A stretch of 64,000 bases of DNA from Symsagittifera roscoffensis (lineage: Eukaryota > Xenacoelomorpha > Acoela > Convolutidae). The notes under the pieces were generated by a model that saw only the letters and a list, made by a program, of their open reading frames with translations, did not search any database and was not told where the DNA came from. Below, one piece after another: positions 9,601-17,563 of the stretch. The stretch covers positions 73,923,617 to 73,987,616 of the forward strand of contig NC_087063.1 of NCBI RefSeq assembly GCF_963678635.1, read 5' to 3'. The position numbers were made by a program, and so were the translations under genes. Numbering within the stretch: the first letter of the stretch is position 1; every line of letters starts with the position of its first letter.

Positions 9601-10762
9601 AATGACGTTTCAATCGGACAATGGAACGGCTTTCGTAGGCGAGCTTACGAAAGAGCTTATGAGACGGTCACAAGTCGCTCAGGCTCACTCCACGACATAC
9701 CACCCTCAGACGAATGGCTTAGTGGAAAGACAGAATAGGACGTTAGTGTCGATGCTGAGGGTATATTGTTCCAAGTACATGACCGATTGGGACAGATACC
9801 TTCCACAGGTGATGGGAGCTTATAATAGCACGCAACACTCCACCACTGGGGTCAGTCCACACATGATGCTGACGGGACACGAGAAGTCTTTACCCTTGAC
9901 ATTCTTCTACCCAGAATATGAGGGGAAGAAAACATCTCCACAGGTTTACGTGAGGGATGTGATCAGACGTCAACAGGAGTTGAACGATCTGTGTAGACGA
10001 AATACTCAGCAAGCACAGGCAAGGCAGAGGAAAAGATTCGACAAGAAAGCAGCTGGTGCAAAGGCTTACTCGGTGGGAGACTACGTATGGGTATTTCAGA
10101 ACGTTATACCACCGAAAGGAACAAAGAAGCTTCTAAAAAAGTGGAGGGGACCCTTCATGATTACAGAGGTGCACCAAGAGGGACGTTTTTATAGACTGAG
10201 TACTGGCCGAGCCGCCCACTACGAGAACATCAAGCCACACAATCCATCGACAGAAGACTGGTGTATACCTGCAGACATGGAAGAGGGGGATTATCTAATG
10301 ATGAACCCTGCTTGTGAGATCAATGAAAAAGGCACCAGGGAGAAGAACGATGGAAACGAAGTCGTAGAGGAAGGCACGGATACACCATGGGACCTGGATC
10401 CCATCGAACAGATCGAAGCAGACGATGAAACCTTGCCCTACGCAGAGGAAGATTGGCAGGATTCCGAACAGACAGAGATTCCCAAGAACATGGAACCAGA
10501 TCTTCCGTTCACGATGCAGACTCGTCAGAAAGACGGGATGAGACCAAGAAAGAAATACAATCCTTACGGTGACGACTTCGTAGTGGATAGGATAGATCTA
10601 AAGAAAATAGTGGAGGAAGTAGTGGGTTTAGAGGAAATAACCGTGTCACAAGACATTGACATAGTCGATGATCACAACGATGAGTGGGTTGACGACTGGT
10701 CGAAACCCGAGGTGGAGTTCGACGATGAGCAACAGCACAGCAGTCAAATGAACAAGACCTGA
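6566..10762 (+). CDS. pol: Copy A Pol: RT, RNase H, long spacer, integrase
   Basis: True Pol sequence begins at about 6604. RT shows LRFCCDFRYLN, the FTTLDLGSAFWQVPL block and the catalytic CYVDDVV near 6921. RNase H shows YVLDTDASVV, KAEMFAVV, LRVDNRALSWL and HQNADSLSKK. A spacer of about 490 residues follows (about 7740-9210), rich in charge and holding three LSGE repeats exactly 66 nt apart. Integrase has the zinc site HDQMGH...CLSCQ and the D-D-E triad in VVQIDHQKI, TFQSDNGTAFVG and YHPQTNGLVERQNR, then a GPF-type C-terminal module (KWRGPFMITEV near 10141). An acidic tail follows. The frame is lost near 10757, after which the neighbouring frame carries the rest of the protein. Confidence 0.92.
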   Translation: MGLRSSNGEKERGQLRFCCDFRYLNAVTIKDAYPIPRIDESLSKLGDAKFFTTLDLGSAFWQVPLRKKDREKTGFACELGLYQWKRMPFGLCNATATFQRLMAQALTGVTKKYGNLLMCYVDDVVTATPTLEDHIDRLDEVFGCMKRAGLKCKPSKCEILRDSIKYLGRMVDRHGVRPDPEAVEAVLTWKAPRTDTQLMSFLGFANYYREFIKGYADKVYPMQKLMRNKGKKFEWNDEAQVAFENIKRELCEAPVLGMPTEKGMYVLDTDASVVAISGILHQEQEWNGRTVLRPIAYGSKVLSDTEMKYGAPKAEMFAVVTFVEKYRAYLGSAPFKLRVDNRALSWLKTYSMDQSYIGRWIVRLDGYHMIIEHRMRDKHQNADSLSKKTEFYEILEQKQANQAEVKEGFSFLDKETYEALPLTRWLDKSGHPIPGHPELPVEKAAEIKILSKEDPVPLDLLLRSNLVQQELSRMNINSLSLLDKTVQVTPQVMRMLGGLLEREVTRDDPEWTAAVASLTISEKVKIVPSRRQHEENERVCRTIVQQLVSSIPQEILTSTSYGQKGQESGRQKKTVTFVDRDKDGEVVEQNLLQDYLSGEKDEEKNQRSQDQHPGQGNLSGESEIDEKIPEEKQDLENKVLSGEFRWMRRKYGHDLEERAVSSTTPSTEDNDSRNSGMDTYSDRNSTSGSELSELAIHTLLVETRARDLDREVYQDPDSDRYLIPSESVFDNAADDLETIAVSKRSISLLPQKEVVRTDLQPFQQETQPLAKIWCVKIEEDTHQPNELNSQMRVMKTYLKARYRLSDLLRAQRNDRMTSNLKRWIENGAPDKGDLEEDSYRILRQYFMQKEGRLYLNKDGIVACRRREEDKVLYKYNAIVLPQLYQTELLFRSHDQMGHQGIDKVYQRILKRFEWPGMKKACEKWVTACLSCQQVKDPRKLRFPLQSIESSEFNEVVQIDHQKICMTDSGYNQVLVMIDHFTKYAEAVPCITASAEETCDHLINTWIARHGCPMTFQSDNGTAFVGELTKELMRRSQVAQAHSTTYHPQTNGLVERQNRTLVSMLRVYCSKYMTDWDRYLPQVMGAYNSTQHSTTGVSPHMMLTGHEKSLPLTFFYPEYEGKKTSPQVYVRDVIRRQQELNDLCRRNTQQAQARQRKRFDKKAAGAKAYSVGDYVWVFQNVIPPKGTKKLLKKWRGPFMITEVHQEGRFYRLSTGRAAHYENIKPHNPSTEDWCIPADMEEGDYLMMNPACEINEKGTREKNDGNEVVEEGTDTPWDLDPIEQIEADDETLPYAEEDWQDSEQTEIPKNMEPDLPFTMQTRQKDGMRPRKKYNPYGDDFVVDRIDLKKIVEEVVGLEEITVSQDIDIVDDHNDEWVDDWSKPEVEFDDEQQHSSQMNKT
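8351..8494 (+). repeat. Three PPT-like TTGTCCGGGGAG copies in the Pol spacer
   Basis: TTGTCCGGGGAG occurs at 8351-8362, 8417-8428 and 8483-8494, exactly 66 nt apart. It encodes (N/Y/V)LSGE each time. The same word occurs at the centre of the element and, in copies B and C, directly next to the 3' LTR as the probable polypurine tract. The flanking residues of the 22-residue unit differ, so the motif is conserved more than the unit. Confidence 0.85.
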
Positions 10763-11607
10763 CGAACCTGCGTGTCTTAGAGTGGCTGAACGAAATGACA
10801 TCAGACCCTAAAAAGACCAGCGTTACGATTCAAGACGTAGATCGCGAAAGCGCGAAATACATTAAGACCGAACGAGATGATCCTTCCTGGGCTGCCCAGG
10901 AAGGACAACTTCTCATTCCAGCTTCTAATCTTGACTTAATACCCGGTATGCGATCGACGGGGACGCCGATGGATATTTTTGTCCGGGGAGTGGGGGTAGG
11001 ACTTACCCACACTGAAGACTTGATAATAAAAAAATTGAGAATAGCAAGAGAAACAGGAAACTTAGAAGCAGAAACAGGCGAAGAACCTAAGAAACCTGAC
11101 ATAGGCAGGGTAGTTGAGTCATATTCATATTTTAACTTACCAAATGAATATTCAAGTAACATAGTACTAACAGATAGTGATTTCATACTCACAAACAGAA
11201 CATGTGCGATAGCAATCACCGCAGACATGAGTTTTAGGACGGCGCTAGCGGCAGATTTTAAGAGGGAATACAAAAACGTGGAATTCCTTTGGAAGCAAAG
11301 ACCAGGGATAGGGGGCGTAGCAGCCTTACCCCCGGCGGTGTCGCAGATACCGGGAAAGTACTTATGCTTCTTGGTAACGAGGGCGACAGAGAAGCAGCAC
11401 GTGGACCCAGAAAACCTAGTCTTGTCTTTGACGAGGCTGAGGGACTTCCTTGTGGAAATGGACGTGAAGGAGCTTTCGCTTCCAGTGTACGATCCAAATA
11501 GAGGAAGACTGCATCCTCGGGAATTGTACGCGCTTGTACACGTGATATTCTCTGATACGAACATACAAGTATATCTACATAAGAAATATTACTTAAGTAT
11601 AGGCTGA
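10757..11607 (+). CDS. Copy A Pol C-terminal macrodomain-like region (frameshifted from integrase)
   Basis: In copy B this segment is fused in frame to integrase, and in copy C the join is also intact (LTNLRVLEWL), so here it has been separated by a frameshift near 10757; the first Met is at 10795. A conserved FVRGVGVGLTHTE segment lies at about residues 60-72 from that Met. The C-terminal 145 residues resemble macrodomains of the TARG1/OARD1 type: TDSDFILTNRTCAIAITADM, then ALAADFKREY, GVAALP, YLCFLVTRAT, ENLVLSLTRLRDFL, LSLPVYDPNRG and a final strand. The usual glycine-rich loop and the GxGLD catalytic loop are replaced by SFRTALA and YDPNRGR/K, so ADP-ribose binding or hydrolysis may be changed or lost. 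The assignment is by pattern only. Confidence 0.65.
10973..11012 (+). promoter_or_regulatory. Central PPT-like element plus hairpin, copy A
   Basis: This 40-nt stretch is identical base for base to 30561-30600 (minus strand) of copy B, although surrounding coding sequence has diverged strongly. It consists of a T-rich box, TTGTCCGGGGAG, and then two arms, GTGGGGGTA and TACCCACAC, that can pair (one mismatch) around a GGACT loop. It encodes FVRGVGVGLTHT. In copy B its position is at the element midpoint. It resembles the 3' PPT of B and C. Confidence 0.65.
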
Positions 11608-11989
11608 GTGATGTACGAGAGGGTGTTAGGCCAAAGACTAAGTTGTGTGTAATATGTGAGAGGTGCGTTATGTTATGTTATGTGTTAGGTTATTAAGATC
11701 ATGGGTAAGTAGGGGTTAGTGACCATGAACAACTAAATGACGATCTTGGGAATAGATCCAAAGTTTGGACTGTCCAATCTTAGGTCGAATTCCAAAATTT
11801 TAGAAACCAATTGATTTTAATAAATTTTAGGATAAATATCTTTTGATCTGAACTGTCTTTAAGCAAATTTTAACGATGTATGTTAAGGTGAAATTGACAA
11901 GTGTGACATTCGTGATTTCTTTTCTAGATCCTGATTGATCATTTAATTGCTCACTTGAGTCAAAACTTGAAATCGAAATCAAATCAAAC
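11608..11989 (+). promoter_or_regulatory. Gap between pol and ORF2 with conserved 3' splice site
   Basis: No gene is seen in the gap. At 11914-11927 the sequence GATTTCTTTTCTAG is followed by ATCCTGATTGATC. Copy C has CTTGCTTTTTAG followed by ATCTTGATTGATC at the same place, and copy B has TTTCTGTTTTCAG followed by ATCAAG. The shared pyrimidine-rich AG|ATC pattern 60-215 nt before each ORF2 start points to a spliced (or trans-spliced) mRNA for ORF2. The donor site was not identified. Confidence 0.6.
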
Positions 11990-14900
11990 TTGGAAAAGAA
12001 CAGTATGGACAATTTCAACCTGGATGAATTGATGGACCTGGCTGAGGCATATGTAGGACCGATGGTAGATGCGATCTATCGTCGGCTGATCGAACGAGAC
12101 TTCGCTCTGGAGGACCCAGAGGTGGTCATGTTGCTGACCGCCCTGATTAACATCTTGGGGCACGACAACCGTGGGGACCGCCCCACGGAAGTCCTGTTGA
12201 TGGCAGCATATGGAGAAAGAGGAGTACTAGACCGCCCGAACATGAGAGTGATGAGGTGGAGAAACGGGGCTCTCTCAGGGAGTGACTTGGCGAATGAGCC
12301 TGGGTTGGGAAGTTCTAGGACTTACCAACCAGGTGAGATGCCAATGCCCTCCAAGCCCAAACCTGGGCTGACGAGAATGCATCGGGAGATGAACAGCGAG
12401 GCGACCTCGTCTGGTTCACCACTGAGAGTAGCTGTGCCACCAAAAGGGGCGAAAGTAACACAGAAGGTTCAGACGAACCAAACCATACAAGATCTGGACG
12501 AGATGAACGATCAGTTGAGAAGTACGAAGAAGGAGTTAGACGATATGACGAAGACCATGCTGGCGATGGAGGAAGACCGGGACATGTGGAGAAAGTTGTT
12601 TGAAGACTGCAACAAAAAGCAGGGCCAAGAGATCGAACGCTTAAGGCAGGAATACAAAGAGCGATCGGAGCAGGTGGCGTTGACGTCGTCCATTGAGAAA
12701 GTGATACCTGCAAGGGATATTCCTCGTGGGCAGTCCCCGATGGAGCTCTTGACACCTCGAGAAATGAGTCAAACAACGGAGACACGGCTTCCAGCAGAGA
12801 CGAACCGAGTAACAATCCCGGATCCTAGTGACACCTTGGGTGATCCCGTCGTAGAACAGACAGTGAGAAAACTGATAGAGACAGCTGGACGACTGGTCGC
12901 TAACAAGAATGCACCAGGTTCCGGGGTGACTGCACCCTATGGAACGATTGACGATACGGGCAGAGTACAACTCTCCCAGACAGTAATCAGACAAGGGATG
13001 AGTAACGTGACACCACTCATGGGGAACTCGAGAATCCCTGAGAGGAAAGTAAGGAAGATGCCAGCGAAGAAAGTGTCTCGTGTAATGGACGTGCAGAAGA
13101 ATAATCAATTAAAGTATAATTTCACAGGAGTTCCGGAGACAGATCCGAGAGCCTGCTTCAATCGAGCTACCTGGAGCCCGGCTGTGAACCTGCAGCAACC
13201 ACCACTCGGGACATCTCACCTGATATTGGGAGACAGCTTAGTTAGAGTGCTGTCGAATTTGAGGACCTCATGGGTCACCACGGTGATGGCCTTTGGAGGC
13301 GCGACGATTGCCCAATTATATCGCATGGTGGAGCTGATGAATCCAGGGAAGATACCCAATGTGATGATCTTAGTTGGGGCGAATGATATCTCCAGAGGAT
13401 CAGATGAGCAGGAAGCACTGTGGGAATCAATGATGGTGTGTTTGTTCACTACTCTCTGGCAGAAGTTCAGTTGCGCGGTACTGACTGTTTGCACGGTGCC
13501 AATGAACGCAAGAAGCCTGACAGCATCAGGAAGAAGGCACAACGAGGGAGTCATGAGATGGAACAACATCTTGAGAAACCTAGCAAATCGAAATGCCGGA
13601 AGAATGATCCTCATGAACATTGAACATGAATTGAGAGCCATGGATCAAGCCAGACTGACCACAGATGGCATCCACTTCGACAGCATCGAAGGACACGCTT
13701 GGTTGAATCGAGTCTTCCAAGAACGGTTGGACGAGCTGGAAGCAGAACTCTTTGACACAGGAGTGCTGAAGGAAGAGGGAACGGTGAGTGATACGGTGAT
13801 CACCACCTTTGTGCCTCCTAACCTGGAAACACGATTGGGTACGGTCCCAGCCGCCATAAATTACCGGCAACAAAGCTCCAGTGAACCAGGTCGAAGAACA
13901 GACGTACAAGATCGGTTGGGAGAAGCACCGATGAGGAGGACAATCCATCCTAGGAAAAGGATAGGACCTGTCAACCAACCAATCGAGGAAGTAGCAGGCA
14001 CATCCAGATCGGACACTAGATCGGAGACGACGAGTACCAGTCGAGAGGAAAGACCGAGCAGAGGCTCATTGATGTGGTCGCGATCCATACCGTCTCCTTG
14101 GCATATATACAAAGAAGAACTAATGAAGCTGGACCTACAGAGAGTGAGCTTCATCGAAGATGCAAGGAGGATGCTGAATGGAGCGACGCTATCCGTCAGC
14201 AGATTGTACTCGATAACCGGCGTAGACTGGTTGATAGCCGATAGCATAAATTTCAGCTCCACGACGGCCTTGAGATTTGCCGACTTGGAGGGACTGCCCT
14301 CCAACAACACAATAGGACCTGTGAATGCAAGACCGTTGCAAGATGTGAGATTGAACCATGATGAGAGGAATCGTGAAGAAAGGCCAGGAAGATTCCTGAC
14401 GGCGAGAGCGCCGATTGGACAACACGTGAAGATATTTAGGCAATTGACGACACCACCTGGTCATGTGAAGGAGAGAGTGTACCCAAAACTAGTGAACCAA
14501 GATGGTGATGCCCAGAGATATGGCGGATTGACAGCGATAAAGAAAGATGAGACCATCTTCGCCGCCTACGACAAAGCAGAGATGAGAAAGGCCAAAATCA
14601 TGGTAGTAGCGAATTCAGAGTTCGTGTACACCTCTAAGTCTTTGTTTTGGCCGGACGTCATAATGCTGGCCGCAGTTGACCTAGACCTATTGCAATCAGT
14701 GTCATTGGCTATAGGGGTACAAAGGCAGACAGAAATGAACCCGATAACGATTGTGTTTGCTGGCATCAATGACCATCTACACAGTAGAGGTTTTCTGAGC
14801 AGGCTCAGAGATCCTGCAACAGCAGAAAACGCAGTATGGCCCGCGATAAAAGACATCCTGGAGTCAATGGGTGAAGTGGTAGACGCGACAAAGGAGGGAT

Positions 14901-17563
14901 CATTCAACAAAGTGACATTGAGAGTAGTATTTGCGTTGTCTCCGGGATATGCATATCTCCCGGATGGACTGAAATTTGTGTATGCAATGGTAGCCTTACT
15001 TTCGGAGGGAAAATATGATGTGATCATATCAGCCCCGAATCGCATGATAGAGATGGAGAACCTGAGGCCACTTAAGGCTGAACTGCCTGCAGTATGGTCA
15101 GATATCTCAAACGCGATGAGAGGGTTCAAGGACCACGCGCTACACATGTTGGTGTTGGACGAAGTACTGGGGTTAGAACTGTCCAACTTCAGTCGGCAAC
15201 TCAAACTGAGACCAGGAATAGATGACGACCATCGAGTGATCACGGCGATGTCCAACGACTTGTGGTTCCGAGCAATGGAAGTGGCGAGTGAAGACACGAG
15301 AAGAAAGAATTCACTGGAGACGAGAGCTCATCTGGAAGCGATGGTGCTGAGAACCAAGCCGGAAGCAAACCAGTGGCTACACCTGAATCCGAGAGTAGCG
15401 ACATTGGGTGCAGATGCTTTTCAGCAAGGCCCAGTAATGATCACTAAGATACACGCCTACTTGTTGAAGGAGGTGAACCTGGCGGAAAATGCCGGAGAAA
15501 AGACAGCTGAGTTCGTGAACAGAATGTGTCAGATTACTCTGGAAACCTTCTGGACCCAGGAAGTGAAAGGACAGGAGGGATTTGAAAGGACAGACAGCAT
15601 GCTAGAAGGGTTGGGAGCCGGATGGACCGCGTCCTTCTTGGCAAAAGTCTACCCGAAAGTCTCGCATTACTTGATAAAGGAATTCCTCCAAGTGGTAGTG
15701 AAAGTATCGATAGTGGAATTAATAGCCTTTTTCGTGACATTTGGAGCGGAGAATTTCGTGAAAGGACCGGTGATACTGCTTACGGATGGAATACAGAACC
15801 TGCGACTAGATGGACTTTTGACATTGATCGCAATAACCCACGGAAACTTGGGAGGACTGATGAAACTGGCACGTTGTCCAGAGGAGATGAAAGAGAGAGT
15901 GAGGAATCTGGATATGAAGAAATCCACAGACTCGTGGAACAAAATAAGAGACCTGAGACACACTCTTATCCAGTATCTCTTGCAGCAAAATCGCTTTGGA
16001 ACCGGAGAAGACGAGACAATTGAAAGAGAGGAAGATGTTAGACGACATGTTGGAGGCATGCCGCTGTTAACAGATTTGAGCTTAGCTATGAGAATCGATC
16101 CCTTGGCGCTGATCAGAGGAGTCACGGAGTTCGTGACAGTGATCTATGGACCAGCAGTCACCTTTGCGTTCCCTGACGTTAAAGTGGAAGCATATAGGAG
16201 GTCGGTGTTGCACCTGAACCTCATATCGGCAGTGGACGGTAGTACACTGAACTGGTGTGAGCAGCACGCATTGCGAGAGCTCATGAGTGAAGATCTGTTA
16301 TTTGCGAAAATATCGGAGCCAGAGATGACAGTCATCAATTTTGACGATCACTTCTGTGACCGCATGGGAGAAGTAGAAAGAGGGCACATCGAGGTGTTTC
16401 CAAAGCTTTGGAATCTGAGGCCCTATGACAAAACGAATGGTGAAATGACCAGAGTGCCTCGTCTCACAGCAGCGTATCACAAGGTGAGAGAAGAGACGAA
16501 GGATTGGGGCGATTACAAGAAGCTACCCGAAGCAATCCCTGAATTCCCTCTGATAAGAAGGATGTTGCTCGGAGCAGTCTCCGTAGTACAAACTCCTAGG
16601 TTGAGAGCATTCGAAACCAATGAAAGGAGAGTAGGGAATTTCTCGGCGACGATGGATCCATACTTCGTGGGGAGAAATGCCGCCGTGTTACAGTACACAC
16701 GATTTGCGTACACGGATCAAGCGACGAGAAGGCGAATAAGCAACGCTGCTACTCCCAAGCCTGAAGGATTTGATGAGGAATGGAGGGGACTAGGCTTAGC
16801 TCCAATGAGGATGAGAGGCAGGACTGAATTGCCTGAAGCCTCAGTAATCCTGACCAGTGTGAGAAAGGAGATGAAAGCTGCGGGAGTATTGCAGACGAGA
16901 ATTTTCCTAGCACCCTTCGGCTGCGAAGAAATCAAAGTGGTCCATGGAGAAGAGGAAGATAAATCAGCCGGTACATTGCTCATACCGAGATTCCAAGAAG
17001 AAGCTGACAATGACAAACAAGGACCATCGAACTCGAATAGGGACAAGTCAGAAGGAGATGACGGACAGGGTGGAAACCGTCAGACTGAAGAACCCATGCA
17101 ACAAGATCAAGCTGGTGGGGAGGACGACAGGGCATCGACAGGAGGAACATCCAGCCTGGATTTCAATATCTTCAGTGATCTTGAGAATAATGCAGACACG
17201 TTGGAGACGACTGAGCCAGCGGATGAAGGCATCTCGACACTGGAACCTCCGTCAGCCTTTGAGGAAATGAAACGGAATTTGCCGGAGAGCAGCTCTCCTG
17301 GCAATACAAGAAATAACGATCAGAGAATCCTCATGGAATCACCTCGGAGGAGAAGAATAGAGGCCTCAGCCAGAGTACCTTTCTTGGGAACGCTACCCGA
17401 AGAAGAATGGGAAGTACATCACCGAGACCACGAGAGTAGGACGGGATGTAAGCTGGACAGAGTGGCGTTCATGGAAGAAGTCTGGACTGTGATTCAGAGC
17501 TATGGGACCCAGTCCATTCTCAAAACAGGTCTCAATCAAACCCTTGATGAGAGAAGTACTTGA
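11990..17563 (+). CDS. Copy A ORF2: giant protein with SGNH hydrolase domain (N-terminal 1,857 residues)
   Basis: The start is MEKNSMDNFNLDELMD; a second Met at 12005 aligns equally well with B and C. N-terminal helical region with RPTEVLLMAAYGE, then a coiled coil at about residues 167-228. An SGNH/GDSL hydrolase domain at about 408-590 has block I ILGDSLVRV, Gly block FGGATI, Asn block VGANDISRG and DGIHFD with the catalytic Asp/His. A second, degenerate SGNH-like unit at about 865-1075 shows VVANSEFVYTS, FAGINDHLHSRG and LSPGYAYLP. A hydrophobic stretch lies at about 1227-1290. Conserved blocks GMPLLTDLSLAMR and YGPAVTFAFPD follow. No signal peptide, so it does not look like a typical Env. 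The frame shifts near 17530 and continues in the next feature. Confidence 0.8.
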   Translation: MEKNSMDNFNLDELMDLAEAYVGPMVDAIYRRLIERDFALEDPEVVMLLTALINILGHDNRGDRPTEVLLMAAYGERGVLDRPNMRVMRWRNGALSGSDLANEPGLGSSRTYQPGEMPMPSKPKPGLTRMHREMNSEATSSGSPLRVAVPPKGAKVTQKVQTNQTIQDLDEMNDQLRSTKKELDDMTKTMLAMEEDRDMWRKLFEDCNKKQGQEIERLRQEYKERSEQVALTSSIEKVIPARDIPRGQSPMELLTPREMSQTTETRLPAETNRVTIPDPSDTLGDPVVEQTVRKLIETAGRLVANKNAPGSGVTAPYGTIDDTGRVQLSQTVIRQGMSNVTPLMGNSRIPERKVRKMPAKKVSRVMDVQKNNQLKYNFTGVPETDPRACFNRATWSPAVNLQQPPLGTSHLILGDSLVRVLSNLRTSWVTTVMAFGGATIAQLYRMVELMNPGKIPNVMILVGANDISRGSDEQEALWESMMVCLFTTLWQKFSCAVLTVCTVPMNARSLTASGRRHNEGVMRWNNILRNLANRNAGRMILMNIEHELRAMDQARLTTDGIHFDSIEGHAWLNRVFQERLDELEAELFDTGVLKEEGTVSDTVITTFVPPNLETRLGTVPAAINYRQQSSSEPGRRTDVQDRLGEAPMRRTIHPRKRIGPVNQPIEEVAGTSRSDTRSETTSTSREERPSRGSLMWSRSIPSPWHIYKEELMKLDLQRVSFIEDARRMLNGATLSVSRLYSITGVDWLIADSINFSSTTALRFADLEGLPSNNTIGPVNARPLQDVRLNHDERNREERPGRFLTARAPIGQHVKIFRQLTTPPGHVKERVYPKLVNQDGDAQRYGGLTAIKKDETIFAAYDKAEMRKAKIMVVANSEFVYTSKSLFWPDVIMLAAVDLDLLQSVSLAIGVQRQTEMNPITIVFAGINDHLHSRGFLSRLRDPATAENAVWPAIKDILESMGEVVDATKEGSFNKVTLRVVFALSPGYAYLPDGLKFVYAMVALLSEGKYDVIISAPNRMIEMENLRPLKAELPAVWSDISNAMRGFKDHALHMLVLDEVLGLELSNFSRQLKLRPGIDDDHRVITAMSNDLWFRAMEVASEDTRRKNSLETRAHLEAMVLRTKPEANQWLHLNPRVATLGADAFQQGPVMITKIHAYLLKEVNLAENAGEKTAEFVNRMCQITLETFWTQEVKGQEGFERTDSMLEGLGAGWTASFLAKVYPKVSHYLIKEFLQVVVKVSIVELIAFFVTFGAENFVKGPVILLTDGIQNLRLDGLLTLIAITHGNLGGLMKLARCPEEMKERVRNLDMKKSTDSWNKIRDLRHTLIQYLLQQNRFGTGEDETIEREEDVRRHVGGMPLLTDLSLAMRIDPLALIRGVTEFVTVIYGPAVTFAFPDVKVEAYRRSVLHLNLISAVDGSTLNWCEQHALRELMSEDLLFAKISEPEMTVINFDDHFCDRMGEVERGHIEVFPKLWNLRPYDKTNGEMTRVPRLTAAYHKVREETKDWGDYKKLPEAIPEFPLIRRMLLGAVSVVQTPRLRAFETNERRVGNFSATMDPYFVGRNAAVLQYTRFAYTDQATRRRISNAATPKPEGFDEEWRGLGLAPMRMRGRTELPEASVILTSVRKEMKAAGVLQTRIFLAPFGCEEIKVVHGEEEDKSAGTLLIPRFQEEADNDKQGPSNSNRDKSEGDDGQGGNRQTEEPMQQDQAGGEDDRASTGGTSSLDFNIFSDLENNADTLETTEPADEGISTLEPPSAFEEMKRNLPESSSPGNTRNNDQRILMESPRRRRIEASARVPFLGTLPEEEWEVHHRDHESRTGCKLDRVAFMEEVWTVIQSYGTQSILKTGLNQTLDERST

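Noticed and set aside
11990-17563. ORF2 as a typical retroviral Env
   Set aside because: No signal peptide, no furin-like site and no C-terminal anchor seen; only its position after pol is env-like.
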